This document shows, piece after piece, positions 61,351 to 64,000 of a stretch of DNA of 64,000 bases (position 1 is the first letter of the stretch; every line of letters starts with the position of its first letter). The notes under the pieces were generated by a model. That model saw only the letters and a list, made by a program, of their open reading frames with translations. It searched no databases and was not told the DNA's origin. This DNA is from Bacteroidota bacterium (GTDB lineage: Bacteria > Bacteroidota > Bacteroidia > UBA8524): positions 1 through 64,000 of the forward strand of contig SBGR01000019.1 in NCBI GenBank assembly GCA_006226545.1, in the 5' to 3' direction. The translations under genes and the position numbers were made by a program.

Positions 61351-64000
61351 ATGAAACCTACAAAACAAATCCTAATCCTCTTGTTTGGAGCCTTGCTCCT
61401 ACTTCCTAGTAAACGTCTAAAGGCACAAATGCCGGATAGCAGTTCAACACTCGCTGAATGGCGGCAATACATTTATGCCCAGCTTGATTCCAGTTCCTTG
61501 CTATCAGGGAAGCCTTTACTAGAAATGGCTAGTAACAGTGAATATTTTATTGAATATCAAGGAAGCAGCAACGATAGCCTTGGTAACAAAAGCAGCTGGT
61601 ATGAAATGCAAAATGCCATTTATGAAGCTATCGGAACTCCTTCTTCCATGAGCATTGATTCTATTCAACGCTATGCAGGGTCACTCATTTTTCAAGACGT
61701 GATTCCCGTAATGGGATTATCATTTGACTATGCAACACTTGATCCTCAAGCCTGGAATAATGGTCTGTTGGATACTCAAAATATGCAGGTGGTGCAAGTG
61801 GGTAATCAGAATCCATTTCTTTTCAAAGAAGTGGTAAGTTTTGCCCCTGCGATAGACTTTATCAGATCACGTAATCCTCAGATTGTGATTCCTTCTCAAC
61901 TCTTCTTTTCAAATAAGTCTCAATTGCCAACAAGTATTCAAGTTTATATTGATAATATCCCTCAAGCCGGTGCCGCATTTGATAGGATAATTCCTCTTCC
62001 GCCAAATTCGTTGCCGCCAACAGACATTCAAACCTATGAGCTGGAACTCAGGGTGTTTTATGGCAGCATTTCAAAAGTTTCAAAATTTAAAATACGGGTG
62101 GCCGGTATTAATGGCTTAAACCAAAACTCATTTGATGCCGAAGTTAATTTGACCACCTTAACTGCTGATGTTAAAATATCTGCTCAGAACAAAGCAAGAG
62201 GCTACGCTGGAATTAAATTCGGGAGGGATCATCACGGCACAACGAATACATGTATTAAAAAACCCATAATAATTGTTGAAGGGATCGACTTTGGAACTCC
62301 CGAAAACCCAACCGGCTGTTATAATGGCAAATGTGGCAGATTAGGCTTTGATGACCTTATTAATGGCAATAATCCTCATTACAGGCAACTTGCTAATGGT
62401 CCTCATTTCATTTCAGAAATGAATGATAAAGGATACGATGTAATTTACCTTGATTTTGAAGATGGCGGTAACTACATGGAAGATAACGCCATGGTATTAG
62501 TAAAACTCATTCAACATATCAATTCAATTAAATGTACCAATGAGGAACTAGTAGTATGCGGTGTGAGTATGGGAGGCATTGTCGCCAAATACGCTTTAAG
62601 TTATATGGAGACAAATAATCTACCGCATTGCGTTAGAACCTATGCATCCTTTGATTCACCCCATCAAGGTGCTAATATTCCTATTGGACTCCAACAAACT
62701 TTATACTTTGCACATTATCGATTAGGCAGTGTTGCAGCTCAGGAAGGCATAGACAAGTTACTCAGACCCGCAACCAAACAGTTATTGAAGTATCATGTTT
62801 TCGCCCCGAATTACTTAGAGCACAACGAACGTACTCTGTTCTTAAATAAGTTACAACAACTTGGTAATTACCCAAATAAAACAAGAAATGTGGCTATCAT
62901 TAATGGGAACCCATTTGGAGATCATTCAGGTATCAACTCGGGAGAACAAATAATAGATTATGAATACCATGCCATATTTAAAAAATTTACAATTCGCGCT
63001 TTCGCTCAAACAGGTAGATCATATAATGGAAATGACATCACCTTCATAGCTGATGTACTAAATAATAAAGTAAACTATAAAGCTCCAAATCCTTCAGCAG
63101 ATATAGACAGAGCTCCTGGAGGAACAGACGAAAAATCACTTTCGCTCCTTTCTGGTCCTTCACATATGGATTTTGTAAGGAGTCGGATTGATGGGCACCT
63201 TATCAAAATACGTCTAGGCTTTATCAGAACCCTAAATCACCCCATGTGCTTCATTCCTAGCATTTCAGCACTGGATGTGAATACATCAAACCTGTACTAT
63301 AACATTTATACGAATATTCATGCTGATAATCCTGATCCTGCAAAAACACCATTTGACGCCTATTTTGCACCTTCAAAAAATGAGGAACATGTCTACCTCA
63401 GCTATGTTTCGGCAACTGAACCACATGCTCTAGAAAATTCAAATATTCAATGGTTTATCCATGAAATCGAGAAATCCAAAATAGAGATTAAAGGCGATTT
63501 AGTATCAACGTATAACTATGTATACCATTACCAAAATCAGCTTCCAGGCACAACAATTAAAGCCGGTGGACACCTTGTTGTTAATGGGAATCTACCAGGT
63601 GGTTTCAATACCTATCCTTCACCTACACCAAAATCTCATCTCACAGTTTACAAAACCGGCTGCAATCAGACAGTCACCATTGAAAAAAACGGAAAGCTAA
63701 CGGTTGGTGATGCCAATGAGAATACCGGTGATTTAATCTTTAAAAAAGGCAGCACACTTATTCTCCTGTCCGGCTCCACCTTAACTATCCACAATGGTTC
63801 CAAGCTGGTAATCGAGGCTGGTGCAAAAATCACTTACCACCCTGACGCTAAAATCCTATTGGAAGGACCTAATGCTAAACTTGAAATTAAAGGAAATCTT
63901 GAACTCATGGATGCAGAATTCAGTTTCGCTCATACAACGAAAACAGGTGGCTTCGTACACTTTGATGTTTCAGCTCCTAATTCAGGCATTATCGCCAAAG
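61351..64000 (+). CDS. large secreted alpha/beta hydrolase (lipase-like), 3' end beyond window
   Basis: The frame opens at ATG 61351 and remains open for 883 codons to the window edge. A signal peptide ends near residue 26 (LKAQ). After a roughly 290-residue N-terminal region comes an alpha/beta-hydrolase/lipase core: PIIIVEGIDFG, a Cys pair, the nucleophile elbow Gly404-Val-Ser406-Met-Gly408 followed by GIVAKYAL, and SFDSPHQGANIP, typical of lipases of the DUF676/PGAP1-like group. His605 (GPSHMDF) is a candidate for the triad. From about residue 710, short repeating strands (GGHLVVNGNL, NGKLTVGDA, KGSTLILLSGSTLTIHNGSKLVIEAGAKI) form a beta-helix/filamentous region. Export by T9SS is plausible; the sorting CTD would lie beyond the window. 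Confidence 0.8.
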   Translation, partial: MKPTKQILILLFGALLLLPSKRLKAQMPDSSSTLAEWRQYIYAQLDSSSLLSGKPLLEMASNSEYFIEYQGSSNDSLGNKSSWYEMQNAIYEAIGTPSSMSIDSIQRYAGSLIFQDVIPVMGLSFDYATLDPQAWNNGLLDTQNMQVVQVGNQNPFLFKEVVSFAPAIDFIRSRNPQIVIPSQLFFSNKSQLPTSIQVYIDNIPQAGAAFDRIIPLPPNSLPPTDIQTYELELRVFYGSISKVSKFKIRVAGINGLNQNSFDAEVNLTTLTADVKISAQNKARGYAGIKFGRDHHGTTNTCIKKPIIIVEGIDFGTPENPTGCYNGKCGRLGFDDLINGNNPHYRQLANGPHFISEMNDKGYDVIYLDFEDGGNYMEDNAMVLVKLIQHINSIKCTNEELVVCGVSMGGIVAKYALSYMETNNLPHCVRTYASFDSPHQGANIPIGLQQTLYFAHYRLGSVAAQEGIDKLLRPATKQLLKYHVFAPNYLEHNERTLFLNKLQQLGNYPNKTRNVAIINGNPFGDHSGINSGEQIIDYEYHAIFKKFTIRAFAQTGRSYNGNDITFIADVLNNKVNYKAPNPSADIDRAPGGTDEKSLSLLSGPSHMDFVRSRIDGHLIKIRLGFIRTLNHPMCFIPSISALDVNTSNLYYNIYTNIHADNPDPAKTPFDAYFAPSKNEEHVYLSYVSATEPHALENSNIQWFIHEIEKSKIEIKGDLVSTYNYVYHYQNQLPGTTIKAGGHLVVNGNLPGGFNTYPSPTPKSHLTVYKTGCNQTVTIEKNGKLTVGDANENTGDLIFKKGSTLILLSGSTLTIHNGSKLVIEAGAKITYHPDAKILLEGPNAKLEIKGNLELMDAEFSFAHTTKTGGFVHFDVSAPNSGIIAK

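Overview
The window reads as chromosomal DNA from a gliding-type member of the Bacteroidota, most likely a flavobacterium-like lineage (Flavobacteriales/Cryomorphaceae-like; the rank is inferred). The evidence is a large part of the type IX secretion system (T9SS): sprA, porU, porV, gldJ and two PorP/SprF-family genes. Promoters are of the Bacteroidota TAnnTTTG type, start sites rarely carry Shine-Dalgarno sequences, and there are TonB receptors paired with DUF4249 lipoproteins plus a tmRNA with the tag GENNFALAA.

Layout. 1-6.4 kb: a TonB receptor with a CxxC motif in its plug, citrate synthase, a zinc-ribbon membrane protein, S-adenosylhomocysteine hydrolase and a bacilliredoxin. 6.4-15.3 kb: T9SS block 1 (gldJ and two porP/sprF-like genes leftward, porU-porV rightward from a divergent control region). 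15.3-25.2 kb: a 47-residue FeoB-associated-type CxxCxxC membrane protein coupled to a metallo-beta-lactamase-fold hydrolase, a 1120-residue three-part outer-membrane protein, AMP nucleosidase, a small barrel protein, and a run from an ALDH7-type dehydrogenase through a PagL-like lipid A deacylase to a DUF2807 lipoprotein and a DUF3108 protein. 25.2-33.8 kb: sprA with ruvA, then purQ. 33.8-42.8 kb: housekeeping and envelope genes (DUF6089 barrel, AlbA_2 protein, isocitrate dehydrogenase, flippase-like protein, lytic transglycosylase, amidohydrolase, ABC exporter). 42.9-50.3 kb: two tandem TonB receptor/DUF4249 pairs, the second preceded by a FecR-like gene that lacks its anti-sigma and membrane parts. 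50.5-59.8 kb: NhaC-type antiporter, small membrane protein, tmRNA, a saccharopine-dehydrogenase-type enzyme, a Bacteroidota dispersed repeat, a CHAP lipoprotein, a tail-less SSB, UMP kinase and an M16 peptidase. 59.8-64 kb: a poorly recognisable accessory stretch of short lipoproteins and a large secreted alpha/beta hydrolase running off the right edge.

How the genes fit together. SprA (translocon), PorV (shuttle), PorU (sortase-like protease), GldJ (lipoprotein) and PorP/SprF form the outer-membrane side of one secretion machine; the terminal hydrolase is a plausible client. The ALDH7 enzyme and the saccharopine-dehydrogenase-type enzyme fit two steps of one lysine-degradation route although they lie 31 kb apart.

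The most unusual signals are non-coding. Many start codons lie exactly 4 nt after a TAnnTTTG-like box, suggesting leaderless mRNAs. Degenerate hexamer arrays (YCTNAR-like) sit just upstream of three genes that share a TTCG-type promoter variant. The porV terminator is embedded antisense in the coding sequence of a tiny Cys-rich protein. Helically phased GAGTTGCAA repeats precede an orphan lipoprotein. I did not find a CRISPR array, insertion sequence, phage or obvious defence island.
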